A model generated the notes under the pieces. That model did not search any database, was not told where the DNA came from, and saw only the letters and a list, made by a program, of their open reading frames with translations. This document shows positions 23,708 to 30,381 of a DNA stretch of 64,000 nt, one piece after another. Position numbers and translations under genes: made by a program. The stretch comes from Eubacterium barkeri (GTDB taxonomy: Bacteria; Bacillota; Clostridia; Eubacteriales; Eubacteriaceae), in contig NZ_FNOU01000011.1 in NCBI RefSeq assembly GCF_900107125.1, positions 22,950 to 86,949 of the forward strand, read 5' to 3'. Numbering within the stretch: the first letter of the stretch is position 1; each line of letters begins with the position of its first letter.

Positions 23708-24538
23708 CTACTTTTCTAAAAGTACAGCAATCGTTTGGCTTTCCTGGGAATATGTAGTACCTGCCACATCAGAGAAAACACCGCATCGCTTAAAGCCTGC
23801 CGCCAGCGCTTCTTCTATCAAGCTCTCCGGTGTGAAGTAAGTGGTCCACAAATAGTAGACCGATACTTCACTTTGCGTGAGTACCACAATCTGCTCCAGC
23901 GTTACGTTGTCACAATAGCGGTAATTGCCGTTTATCACAGTGTGTGGCTGTTCCGTCCAAAAGCCGCCATCGGGGCATCGTTCCCATGTTTGTCTCTCTG
24001 CAAAAGCCGCAAATTTTTTCATGGAAAACACATCAAGCAAGAACCTTCCACCTGGCTTTAAATGCTCATATATCCTTTGTAGAAGACGCTGTCTGTTGCT
24101 TTGAGAAAGTGCCCCGTAATCGCAATAAATCATCGCCACAAGATTAAAGCGCTCCCCCAGTGCAAGTTGCAAATAATCTTGATAGTGGTATGTAATATCA
24201 AGCCCTTGTTCTTCGGCTGAACTGACTGCATGTTGGATCGACCGCTTGGAGAAGTCCACTCCCGTTACATGGTAACCTGCCTTAGCGAAGCGTTCCGCGT
24301 AAAGTCCGGGGCCACAGCCCACATCCAGAAGTTGCGGATACTCGGCAGATGGTACCAGCGCCTTAATCCATTTTACAGATTGGTCAATAAAAGCAAAGCT
24401 GCGGCTGGCTCCCTCATATTCAGAATTCAGGTGTGCCTTAAGCATCTGCTTTGAGATATGCTCATCATCCCAAAATGGTATGCCGGTTTCTTTATAAAGC
24501 TCCGGCTTTTTCAGTATTGTGTTTATATCATAGGGCAT
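23708..24538 (-). CDS. Class I SAM-dependent methyltransferase
   Basis: 276 residues. The SAM-binding motif I is LLDVGCGPGLYAERFAKAGY, then a TGVDFSKRSI acidic strand and LKPGGRFLLDVFSM. Start 24538 follows GGGAGGGGG; a longer frame to 24640 is not supported. Residue features do not reveal the substrate. Together with the small membrane protein, a second methyltransferase and a TetR repressor it forms one leftward operon starting at the promoter at 26247. Confidence 0.85.
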   Translation of the reverse strand: MPYDINTILKKPELYKETGIPFWDDEHISKQMLKAHLNSEYEGASRSFAFIDQSVKWIKALVPSAEYPQLLDVGCGPGLYAERFAKAGYHVTGVDFSKRSIQHAVSSAEEQGLDITYHYQDYLQLALGERFNLVAMIYCDYGALSQSNRQRLLQRIYEHLKPGGRFLLDVFSMKKFAAFAERQTWERCPDGGFWTEQPHTVINGNYRYCDNVTLEQIVVLTQSEVSVYYLWTTYFTPESLIEEALAAGFKRCGVFSDVAGTTYSQESQTIAVLLEK

Positions 24539-24593
24539 TACAATTCCCCCTCCCGTCTGTGAAATAGTTTTATATGGCAGTGGCAGCGTAAAA

Positions 24594-24788
24594 TCACAGC
24601 ATAACGACAATGCCCACAATGAGAAATACAAGGGCGACACATCTTACCACCAGGATGTAGGCATCAGAAGGAGCCACCTGTTCTTTGTTTTTCCAAGATT
24701 CTACCACCTTCCAAATCTGCTTTGGTAATATCAAAATGACAAGTGCAATTAGAATCATTAAAATACCGGCAATTTGTTCTTGTGTCAT
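24594..24788 (-). CDS. Small two-helix membrane protein (DUF6199-like)
   Basis: 64 residues with two hydrophobic helices (about 6-22 and 45-63) joined by a charged loop, KVVESWKNKEQVAPSDAY. The pattern resembles DUF6199 proteins, which I recall as short membrane proteins of unknown role. It lies between two methyltransferase genes in the TetR-controlled operon. Confidence 0.65.
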   Translation of the reverse strand: MTQEQIAGILMILIALVILILPKQIWKVVESWKNKEQVAPSDAYILVVRCVALVFLIVGIVVML

Positions 24789-24826
24789 AATCTTCTCTTT
24801 ACTTTCATAGGTAACACCCTGTAAAT

Positions 24827-25543
24827 TTATTTCTTCTGCAAGATAATCGCTATAAAGTTAAGATATTTCCCGGCGCCGGCTTCCATTGCCTTTCTATCGT
24901 TGATGGCGTATTCGTTGTCTTGCTCCAGCCAATCACTCCAGACCTCATCATTGCTTTGCATTTCATGAACGGAAAGAATATTCACCTCGTCAGTTTGCTC
25001 AACTATGTTTCTCCAATACGTCACATCGTGCATATAGTCGAGTTGTTCCGGTGTCCATGAAAGAAGCAGTTCTGGTGGCAAAGCATCATGGCAATCCTGT
25101 TTCATTCCTGGAATCGCAATATAGATATATCCACCATGTTTTACGAATGGCAATAGCTTATTTCTCAGATAATCTGCATCACGTCCAAAGTAGTTGTAGG
25201 AATCTGTGCTTACAACCGCATCAAAGAATTCCTTCTCAAACGGAAGTGCGGTTGCATCTGCTTTAAAAGGGATGATTTGTGTAGAATTAAGCCCCATTTT
25301 CTCAAAAAAGGCTTGATTCTCCACAGGATCACTCCAAAGGTCGGCAGCATATACCATAAAGCCGTATTCCTTCGCCAAAAACACACTCGTCACCCCTTCC
25401 CCGCTGCCAAGGTCGCATATAATGGCCTTACTTGGGATTTTGTGATTGTTTAGCAATTCCTCTTGTATTTTTAGTGGGTTTGGCCCCATGATTTTTGCCT
25501 GTACCTGTGACGTATTGTATTTTTCACTATGTATATATTTCAT
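24827..25543 (-). CDS. Class I SAM-dependent methyltransferase
   Basis: 238 residues. Motif I is ICDLGSGEGVTSVFLAKEYG, followed by the acidic AADLWSD strand and VVSTDSYNYFGRD. Near the end of the fold, VKHGGYIYIAIPGM matches motif III. The ribosome site is GGGGGA ahead of ATG 25543. Substrate unknown. It is second in the operon after the TetR gene. Resistance or small-molecule methylation would fit a TetR-controlled unit but is only a guess. Confidence 0.85.
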   Translation of the reverse strand: MKYIHSEKYNTSQVQAKIMGPNPLKIQEELLNNHKIPSKAIICDLGSGEGVTSVFLAKEYGFMVYAADLWSDPVENQAFFEKMGLNSTQIIPFKADATALPFEKEFFDAVVSTDSYNYFGRDADYLRNKLLPFVKHGGYIYIAIPGMKQDCHDALPPELLLSWTPEQLDYMHDVTYWRNIVEQTDEVNILSVHEMQSNDEVWSDWLEQDNEYAINDRKAMEAGAGKYLNFIAIILQKK

Positions 25544-25572
25544 TGTGTGATTCCCCCTTGTTTTAAGATTTT

Positions 25573-26172
25573 TTATTTGCTCATTTCATTTGTGAAATGA
25601 GCAATATGTTTTTGCAACAACGCAAAAACTTGCCCTTTGTCGATTGCGCCATCATAAAGGCTATAAAGTGTAAAAACAGGTGCATAAAAGTGTAATGCGC
25701 GCAACTTTGCATTCTCCGTTCCGTTCGACATCTTGTTAAATAAGTCCTCCATATATTGTAGTGGACCCGACACGAAGTATTGCTGATACAATTGTGACAT
25801 CTCTGAATTTCGATACTGCTCAAGTGTCATCATCTTACGAAAATTTGACGAAAATTCATCCTCCGTCCAGTGGCGAAATTGCGACTCAGTATATATTTTA
25901 ATATTTTCAATCGGTGTCCGGTTATACACTTCTTCCATTTCTTCAAAGGTTCCTTCCGGCATATCGTAGTGCTTTGCACCTTCGATATCCATTTGGCTCA
26001 TCCGAGCTAAAATATTATCAAAAATATCTCGTTTACTCTTGTAATGCTTGTATAAAGCACTTTTAGTCATCTTCAGTTCCTTTGCAATCGCACTTACCGA
26101 TACGGCTTCGTATCCATCTCTTGAAAACAAGTCAAGTGCTATCCGCAAAATGCGTTCTTTTGTATTAACCAT
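25573..26172 (-). CDS. TetR/AcrR-family repressor
   Basis: 199 residues from ATG 26172 behind GGGAGG. The helix-turn-helix reads RILRIALDLFSRDGYEAVSV, SAIAKELKMTKSALYKHYK, then SKRDIFDNIL. It is quite similar in layout to the TetR at 12710. It leads an operon with two methyltransferases and a small membrane protein, and its own promoter contains two identical-type palindromes (26199-26240), so autorepression is likely. The inducing ligand is unknown. Confidence 0.92.
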   Translation of the reverse strand: MVNTKERILRIALDLFSRDGYEAVSVSAIAKELKMTKSALYKHYKSKRDIFDNILARMSQMDIEGAKHYDMPEGTFEEMEEVYNRTPIENIKIYTESQFRHWTEDEFSSNFRKMMTLEQYRNSEMSQLYQQYFVSGPLQYMEDLFNKMSNGTENAKLRALHFYAPVFTLYSLYDGAIDKGQVFALLQKHIAHFTNEMSK

Positions 26173-26198
26173 CTCATATCCTCCCAAGCATCAATAAA

Positions 26199-26247
26199 GT
26201 GACCTATCGTTCACATTAAGTATAGTGATCTATCGTTCACCTGTCAA
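26199..26247 (-). promoter_or_regulatory. TetR promoter with two operators
   Basis: On the minus strand TTGACA (26247-26242) and TATACT (26224-26219) are 17 bases apart. The spacer is an operator, GTGATCTATCGTTCAC on the plus strand (26225-26240). A second, GTGACCTATCGTTCAC (26199-26214), follows the -10. The same design occurs at 11523-11574 with a different operator sequence. Confidence 0.8.
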
Positions 26248-26435
26248 GAGTAGGAAAGAAATTCTTAAAACGACGCAATGTAAACCACCGGTTCAGAGGA
26301 AAATAAGCCTGTATGGCAAGGGCGGCATTATCGCCTCCGGCAGCGTTTTGACAATCCATCGAATCGATCAAGGCTATTACTGATTGATTGTAATAATTTT
26401 GTTCATCATAATAATTCCTTTTGCCTAAATCGAAT
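26248..26435 (-). pseudogene. Possible decayed gene start after pnuC
   Basis: Behind the pnuC stop, AAAAGGAATTATT precedes ATGATGAACAAAATTATTAC, giving MMNKIITINQ and then a stop. That opening resembles the N-terminus of cytidylate-kinase-like proteins (MNKIITINRE...). The rest to 26248 has no intact gene. A weak case for a truncated neighbour of pnuC. Confidence 0.25.
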
Positions 26436-27134
26436 TTACAAGCTTTCCGCCTGTCTCTTTCCCATGCGTTTCCAGTTGATAAATCCGTAAATATCATTGA
26501 TTAGAAATGCCATAAAGCATACGACAACAGAGATATAAGAAATATCTTCCCGCATTGCCAGAAACCATAAGACCACTAAAACAAGGTCATTGGCAGTATA
26601 ACCCAGTGCAAAAAGAGGGCTTCTGCGAAAGGTAAGATACACCGCAATAAAGCTGGTTGTTACGGAAATGGTGCTTGGGACGATATTAACTGTATTAAAA
26701 TATTTTAAAATGAAATAAAACAATAGTGTAACGATCGCTGAAGCAAAACACATTACGACAAGCTCTTTTCTCGATAGATGATTGACTTTTACTTCTGCTT
26801 TATTCCCGTTGTAAGGGTTTTTCATCCAAGAAATCAAAGCAAACATCGCCATCGGCATTGTCATTCCAAGATAAGTTATCATCTCTCCATAGTAAGCGAA
26901 TTTTAGGGAAATCAAACCGTAAACCAAGCTAAATACAATCATCAAAAATTGACCTATGGGATTTCCCTTTGCATTAAAAATCAGTGATGTAACACCCACA
27001 AGAGAGGCAAAAAGTGTCAGAAAATTATTCCTGTCAAACAGTACAAAGAATACCACAATAATCAATGCCGAACCCATCCATAAAAACAATTCTCCCTTGG
27101 TAAAGTATTGTGTAAACATCCTTGTTTTTTTCAT
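26436..27134 (-). CDS. pnuC: PnuC-type nicotinamide riboside/mononucleotide transporter
   Basis: 232 residues with seven to eight hydrophobic helices, matching the PnuC family: LFASLVGVTSLIFNAKGNP, IGQFLMIVFSLVYGLISLKF, the W in LISWMKNPYNGN, and the C-terminal LINDIYGFINWKRM. PnuC imports NAD precursors down a gradient pulled by phosphorylation inside the cell. Start 27134 has TTGGAGG upstream. Its leader folds into competing hairpins (27151-27210), suggesting RNA-level control. It lies in the same accessory block as the NAD-consuming sirtuin. Confidence 0.92.
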   Translation of the reverse strand: MKKTRMFTQYFTKGELFLWMGSALIIVVFFVLFDRNNFLTLFASLVGVTSLIFNAKGNPIGQFLMIVFSLVYGLISLKFAYYGEMITYLGMTMPMAMFALISWMKNPYNGNKAEVKVNHLSRKELVVMCFASAIVTLLFYFILKYFNTVNIVPSTISVTTSFIAVYLTFRRSPLFALGYTANDLVLVVLWFLAMREDISYISVVVCFMAFLINDIYGFINWKRMGKRQAESL

Positions 27135-27150
27135 ATAACCTCCAAAAAAT

Positions 27151-27263
27151 AAGCACCCATACACACATCTTCCATGACCTAACGATGTGTGTATGAATGC
27201 TTGTGCATTCTTACCCGGTGGTAATTTTTAACTTATTATACACGCTTATGTTCAAAAAATCAA
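27151..27263 (-). promoter_or_regulatory. Promoter and structured attenuator-like leader of pnuC
   Basis: On the minus strand TTGATT (27263-27258) and TATAAT (27240-27235) are 17 bases apart. The RNA then forms TTACC-ACCG-GGTAA and GAATGC-ACAA-GCATTC. Next is a long hairpin, AAGCATTCATACACACATC against GATGTGTGTATGGGTGCTT, followed by ATTTTTTGG and the ribosome site. GCATTC belongs to both the second and third stems, so they exclude each other. This is the layout of an attenuator or riboswitch. I do not recognise the known NAD-II class. Confidence 0.55.
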
Positions 27264-27288
27264 TTCACGAATGGCTTAATGGCATTGA

Positions 27289-27671
27289 CTTTCCTTCGAC
27301 AGGGATACATTGGAAGAGCAGTTGTTCTCGTCCATGGGTGTCGCCATCCCACAAGGCCAAACACCCGATAGATTGAATATCCTCCGTGGAATCCTTTCCT
27401 TCCAATGGTACATTACCAGGTCCTGTATCCAGCCCCTTCCTTTGATTTTTAAGGTTTTTATATTAAAATAAACACCGTTCATAAAAGGAGCAGTGAATGC
27501 TATCCGGGGTTTTATACCGGGCATTCCCAGGTCATCCTGCCGAAACAGCGCATCGAGAGCTGCCAGGCCATGGCCGCCTGTTTCCAGCTGATGAAAACGG
27601 ACTTATCGGCCCTTACCACAGGAGGCGACTGCCGCTTTCTGTATAAATTGCTGCAGCGGTCCCTGCACTGA
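27289..27671 (+). pseudogene. Gene remnants at the right edge of the accessory block
   Basis: Two open frames without proper starts look coding. One ends at 27471 and reads DTLEEQLFSSMGVAIPQGQ, then LNILRGILSFQWYITRSC. The other ends at 27671 and reads YTGHSQVILPKQRIESCQAM, then KTDLSALTTGGDCRFLYKLL. Their GC resembles the host-like flank, not the AT-rich block. They may be the 3' ends of genes cut when the block arrived. Family not recognised. Confidence 0.4.
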
Positions 27672-27695
27672 CGGCGCAGCCCTTGGGAGGTATTT

Positions 27696-28145
27696 ATGAC
27701 CAATTCTTTAAAAGTACACAAACACACCCTTTTGCTCATTGGCGGCATTGTCTGGGGTTTCGCTGGCTTTAATATCCTGCGTATCGGCCTGTTGGCCTAT
27801 CCCCCTTACGTCAGCATCATCAATATCCTGCTGACCCTTCTGGTCTATGCCGCCTTCCAGTTTATGGTCTTCGGCAAGATGGTACGCAAGCATACTATCC
27901 GTATCACCCAATATGCGGAGGATCAGCAGTTTTTTATGAAGTTTTTTGATGTCAAGGCCTTCTGCATTATGGCCTTTATGATTATCTTCGGGGTAAGCCT
28001 GCGATACTCGGGCTGGGTCCCTGAGGTCTTTATCGCTGTTTTTTACACAGGTTTGGGCGCCTCTCTGGCCACGGCCGGTGTACTATTCATCGTCAATTAT
28101 GTGAAGGAATGTCGGGAAGCCCGACAAAATGGAGGAGTAAAATAA
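27696..28145 (+). CDS. Hypothetical four-helix membrane protein
   Basis: 149 residues with four predicted membrane helices, at about 11-33, 40-61, 86-102 and 108-133, and short charged loops. Start 27696 has TTGGGAGG upstream. No family or catalytic motif is recognised. It stands alone between the gene remnants and the azoreductase gene. Confidence 0.7.
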   Translation: MTNSLKVHKHTLLLIGGIVWGFAGFNILRIGLLAYPPYVSIINILLTLLVYAAFQFMVFGKMVRKHTIRITQYAEDQQFFMKFFDVKAFCIMAFMIIFGVSLRYSGWVPEVFIAVFYTGLGASLATAGVLFIVNYVKECREARQNGGVK

Positions 28146-28174
28146 TAAAAGTGCATGCTTCAGTAAAAACCACT

Positions 28175-28204
28175 TTGTCAAAGGATTCTTCGATGTGATA
28201 TAAT
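28175..28204 (+). promoter_or_regulatory. Promoter of the azoreductase-asparaginase unit
   Basis: TTGTCA (28175-28180), 18-base spacer, TATAAT (28199-28204), 29 bp before the start codon at 28234. Confidence 0.6.
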
Positions 28205-28233
28205 TAAATAAATTTCTGACTTGGAGGAAAATC

Positions 28234-28830
28234 ATGTCCCTGCTTTACATCGATGCCTGCATCCGAGGCGATGCCTCCCGCACAAAGCGACTGGCCACAG
28301 CCTTCTTAGACACGTATTTTGAAACCCATCCCGGGGATACTTTAATAACCCGGGAAATTGCCAAACATCCTCTCCCGCCCCTAAACGCCAAGGACTACGC
28401 CAAACGTGAAGCTCTCATGGCCACGGGGAAGCTGGATGCACCCGTCTTTGCCCCAGCCTTGGAGTTTGCCGAGGCAGAGCACATTGTCATCGCAGCCCCC
28501 TTTTGGGATTTAAGCTTTCCCGCCGTGGTGAAGGCTTATCTGGAGCAGGTTTCCGTGGCGGGGATTGCCTTTAACTACACCGAAACCGGCAGCATCGGGC
28601 TCTGTGTGGCAAAGGATCTCACCTTTATTACCACCCGGGGCGGCATCACCACCGGAGATCTGGCTTTTCTGGAGCAGGGGGCCCGCTATCTGGAAGTCCT
28701 CAGTCAAATTTACGGTATTGCGCGTTTCCAGTGCATTGCGGCAGAGGGGTTGGATATCGAAGGACTGGATGTCCCGGAAATTATGGCCCAGGCAGAGCAC
28801 CAGGCGAAGGAAGCTGCAGCGGCGTTATAG
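28234..28830 (+). CDS. NAD(P)H-dependent FMN oxidoreductase, azoreductase-like
   Basis: 198 residues of the flavodoxin_2 (AzoR/quinone reductase) fold: YIDACIRGDASRTKRLATAF at the FMN-phosphate loop, IVIAAPFWDLSFPAVVKAYLE for the flavin ring, and ITTRGGITTG near residue 135. Ribosome site TTGGAGG. Such enzymes reduce quinones, azo or nitro compounds with NAD(P)H; the true substrate is unknown. An asparaginase gene follows after 40 bp in the same direction. Confidence 0.88.
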   Translation: MSLLYIDACIRGDASRTKRLATAFLDTYFETHPGDTLITREIAKHPLPPLNAKDYAKREALMATGKLDAPVFAPALEFAEAEHIVIAAPFWDLSFPAVVKAYLEQVSVAGIAFNYTETGSIGLCVAKDLTFITTRGGITTGDLAFLEQGARYLEVLSQIYGIARFQCIAAEGLDIEGLDVPEIMAQAEHQAKEAAAAL

Positions 28831-28869
28831 CCACAGGGTTAATCCCCATATTCGATAACGGAGACATCA

Positions 28870-29847
28870 ATGACAAAAAAACGTATCACAATTTTAGCCA
28901 CTGGCGGTACCATCGCCGGGACGGCACCGTCCGCTACCCAGACCAGCGGCTACACTGCCGCCGATTTAAAGGTGGAGGCCCTGGTCGATGCCATCCCCGA
29001 GCTTCGGGAACTGGCCTGTATCCATATGGAACAGATTCTTCAAATTCCCAGCCAATCCATGGACCCCACCCGCTGGCTCATTTTGGTTCACCGGATTAAT
29101 GCCCTGCTGGCAAAACCGGATGTTGACGGCATCGTCATTACCCACGGTACCGATACCCTGGAGGAAACCGCCTATTTTCTAAACCTCACGGTAAAGAGCA
29201 ATAAGCCCGTCGTCATCACCGGAGCCATGCGTCCAGCCACGGCACTTTCTGCTGACGGTCCCATGAATCTCTACCAGGCCGTCCAGGTGGCTGCTGATCC
29301 CCAGGCTGCCGGAAAGGGTGTCCTCGTCGTCCTAAATGATACCATCCACGGCGCCCGGAATGTCACCAAAGCTTCTACCCATCACATTGAAGCTTTCGAA
29401 GGTGGTGAGCTTGGGATTTTTGTGGGGGGACGCATCCAGTTTAACTGTGCCTCCCTTAAACGTCATACCCTCCTCAGCCGTTTTGATGTCGAGGGACTCA
29501 CCAGTCTGCCCACCGTGTCTATCCTCTACGAAGCCGCGGGTCTGGGGGATACCCTCTGGAACTGTGCCCGGACATCCTCCCAGGGTATTGTCATTGCCGG
29601 TATGGGTAACGGCAGCCTGGGAGAGGGTCTGACCCGAAGGGTTTCGGCCGGAGTGGATATCCCCGTGGTACGCTCCTCCCGGGTGGGCTCTGGCGCCGTC
29701 ATCCCCGGCGGTGAATTTGATGACGACCGCTACCACACCATTCCCGGCAACGACCTCAATCCCCAGAAGGCTCGGGTCCTTTTAATGCTGGCCCTTACCC
29801 AGAGCACCGATCCCGGAATTATTCGGGAGTGGTTTGAAGAGTATTAA
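28870..29847 (+). CDS. ansA: L-asparaginase
   Basis: 325 residues with both catalytic triads of the type I/II family: TGGTIAGTAPS with the nucleophile Thr near residue 12, and VITHGTDTLEETAYFL with the THGTDT signature near residue 90. GAMRPATALSADGPMNL and a Lys in SKASTHHIE-type context are also present. No signal peptide, so a cytoplasmic enzyme converting asparagine to aspartate and ammonia. Start has GGAGA upstream. Next downstream is a 534-bp regulatory region. Confidence 0.93.
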   Translation: MTKKRITILATGGTIAGTAPSATQTSGYTAADLKVEALVDAIPELRELACIHMEQILQIPSQSMDPTRWLILVHRINALLAKPDVDGIVITHGTDTLEETAYFLNLTVKSNKPVVITGAMRPATALSADGPMNLYQAVQVAADPQAAGKGVLVVLNDTIHGARNVTKASTHHIEAFEGGELGIFVGGRIQFNCASLKRHTLLSRFDVEGLTSLPTVSILYEAAGLGDTLWNCARTSSQGIVIAGMGNGSLGEGLTRRVSAGVDIPVVRSSRVGSGAVIPGGEFDDDRYHTIPGNDLNPQKARVLLMLALTQSTDPGIIREWFEEY

Positions 29848-29874
29848 GGACATCATCATTAATTTGCATCAAAA

Positions 29875-29907
29875 TTGTAAAATTTGCAGCCAATGTAAAT
29901 TTTACAA
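29875..29907. promoter_or_regulatory. Inverted repeat after the asparaginase gene
   Basis: TTGTAAAATTT (29875-29885) and AAATTTTACAA (29897-29907) are a perfect 11-base dyad with an 11-base gap. It lies nine bases before a strong -35. No U-run follows, so an operator is at least as likely as a terminator. Confidence 0.5.
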
Positions 29908-29915
29908 AATAGCTC

Positions 29916-29944
29916 TTGACTTATTTTTCATACGGCTGTATAAT
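29916..29944 (+). promoter_or_regulatory. Strong promoter upstream of the hydrogenase operon (P1)
   Basis: TTGACT (29916-29921), 17 bases, TATAAT (29939-29944). The -10 lies inside a CGGCTG/CAGCCG dyad (29933-29961). The RNA begins near a perfect hairpin, CCGAAGG-GAAG-CCTTCGG. Confidence 0.75.
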
Positions 29945-30056
29945 AAATTTGTATCAGCCGAAGGGAAGCCTTCGGGGGAAGGGAGCGATTCTTGTGTTAT
30001 TCTATAGCTATATCGCTGCAGAGTTAGCCGCTAAGAGCATGTCTAAATAATTCGAC

Positions 30057-30144
30057 TTGACATGTCTAAAAATAATTTGATAAAATAGTATTACCGAGTT
30101 GCGAGAGCGTAAGTCCAGGAATGGACCTGCGCTCTCGCTTTTTT
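30057..30144 (+). promoter_or_regulatory. Second promoter (P2) immediately followed by a terminator hairpin
   Basis: TTGACA (30057-30062) and TAAAAT (30081-30086), 18 bases apart. CATGTCTAAA occurs at 30039 and again over the promoter at 30062, a possible operator pair. Only about 15 bases later begins a hairpin, GCGAGAGCG (30101-30109) with CGCTCTCGC (30130-30138), inner stem GTCC/GGAC, then TTTTTT. Transcripts would be about 50 nt unless terminator read-through occurs: either a short RNA or an attenuated leader. Confidence 0.65.
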
Positions 30145-30145
30145 G

Positions 30146-30300
30146 CGGTGCTGTCCAAATCTTGATTTGGTCAACAGCACCCATGAAAGGCTGGCCCAGG
30201 AGTCCGAGCCAAAGGCGACAGACCCGGGATATCAAGTCCTCATACATGGATAACCTGATCATTTTCAATAAAATATTATCACAATCAATAATATTTTATT
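30146..30300 (+). promoter_or_regulatory. Further folded leader and AT-rich dyad before the hydrogenase operon
   Basis: GGTGCTG (30147) pairs with CAGCACC, enclosing a CCAAATC-TT-GATTTGG stem. At 30267-30300 AATAAAATATTAT and ATAATATTTTATT are a perfect 13-base dyad over eight bases, followed by a T-rich tract, so a second terminator or an operator. The coding start is at 30382. No known riboswitch class recognised. Confidence 0.5.
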
Positions 30301-30381
30301 TTTTCTCTTCCCATCTTCTCACAAAAATGCTATGATAATCAAAGTTAATAAAATTTTATCAATTGGAGAGAGAAAATTATT

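Noticed and set aside
26237..26497. 86-residue minus-strand open frame downstream of pnuC
   Set aside because: It overlaps the pnuC 3' end in another frame and has no ribosome site or family match; a decayed gene start is the better reading.
16030..27480. Integrative element with its own integrase
   Set aside because: The block has low GC, repeats and remnants, but no integrase, relaxase or transposase gene, so I call it an accessory block only.
27276..27524. 82-residue minus-strand open frame
   Set aside because: The opposite strand has better coding character (remnant ending at 27471), and this frame lacks a ribosome site.
30146..30240. Glycine, THF or Moco riboswitch before the hydrogenase operon
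   Set aside because: Hairpins are present, but the conserved core bases of these classes are not; left as unassigned leader structure.
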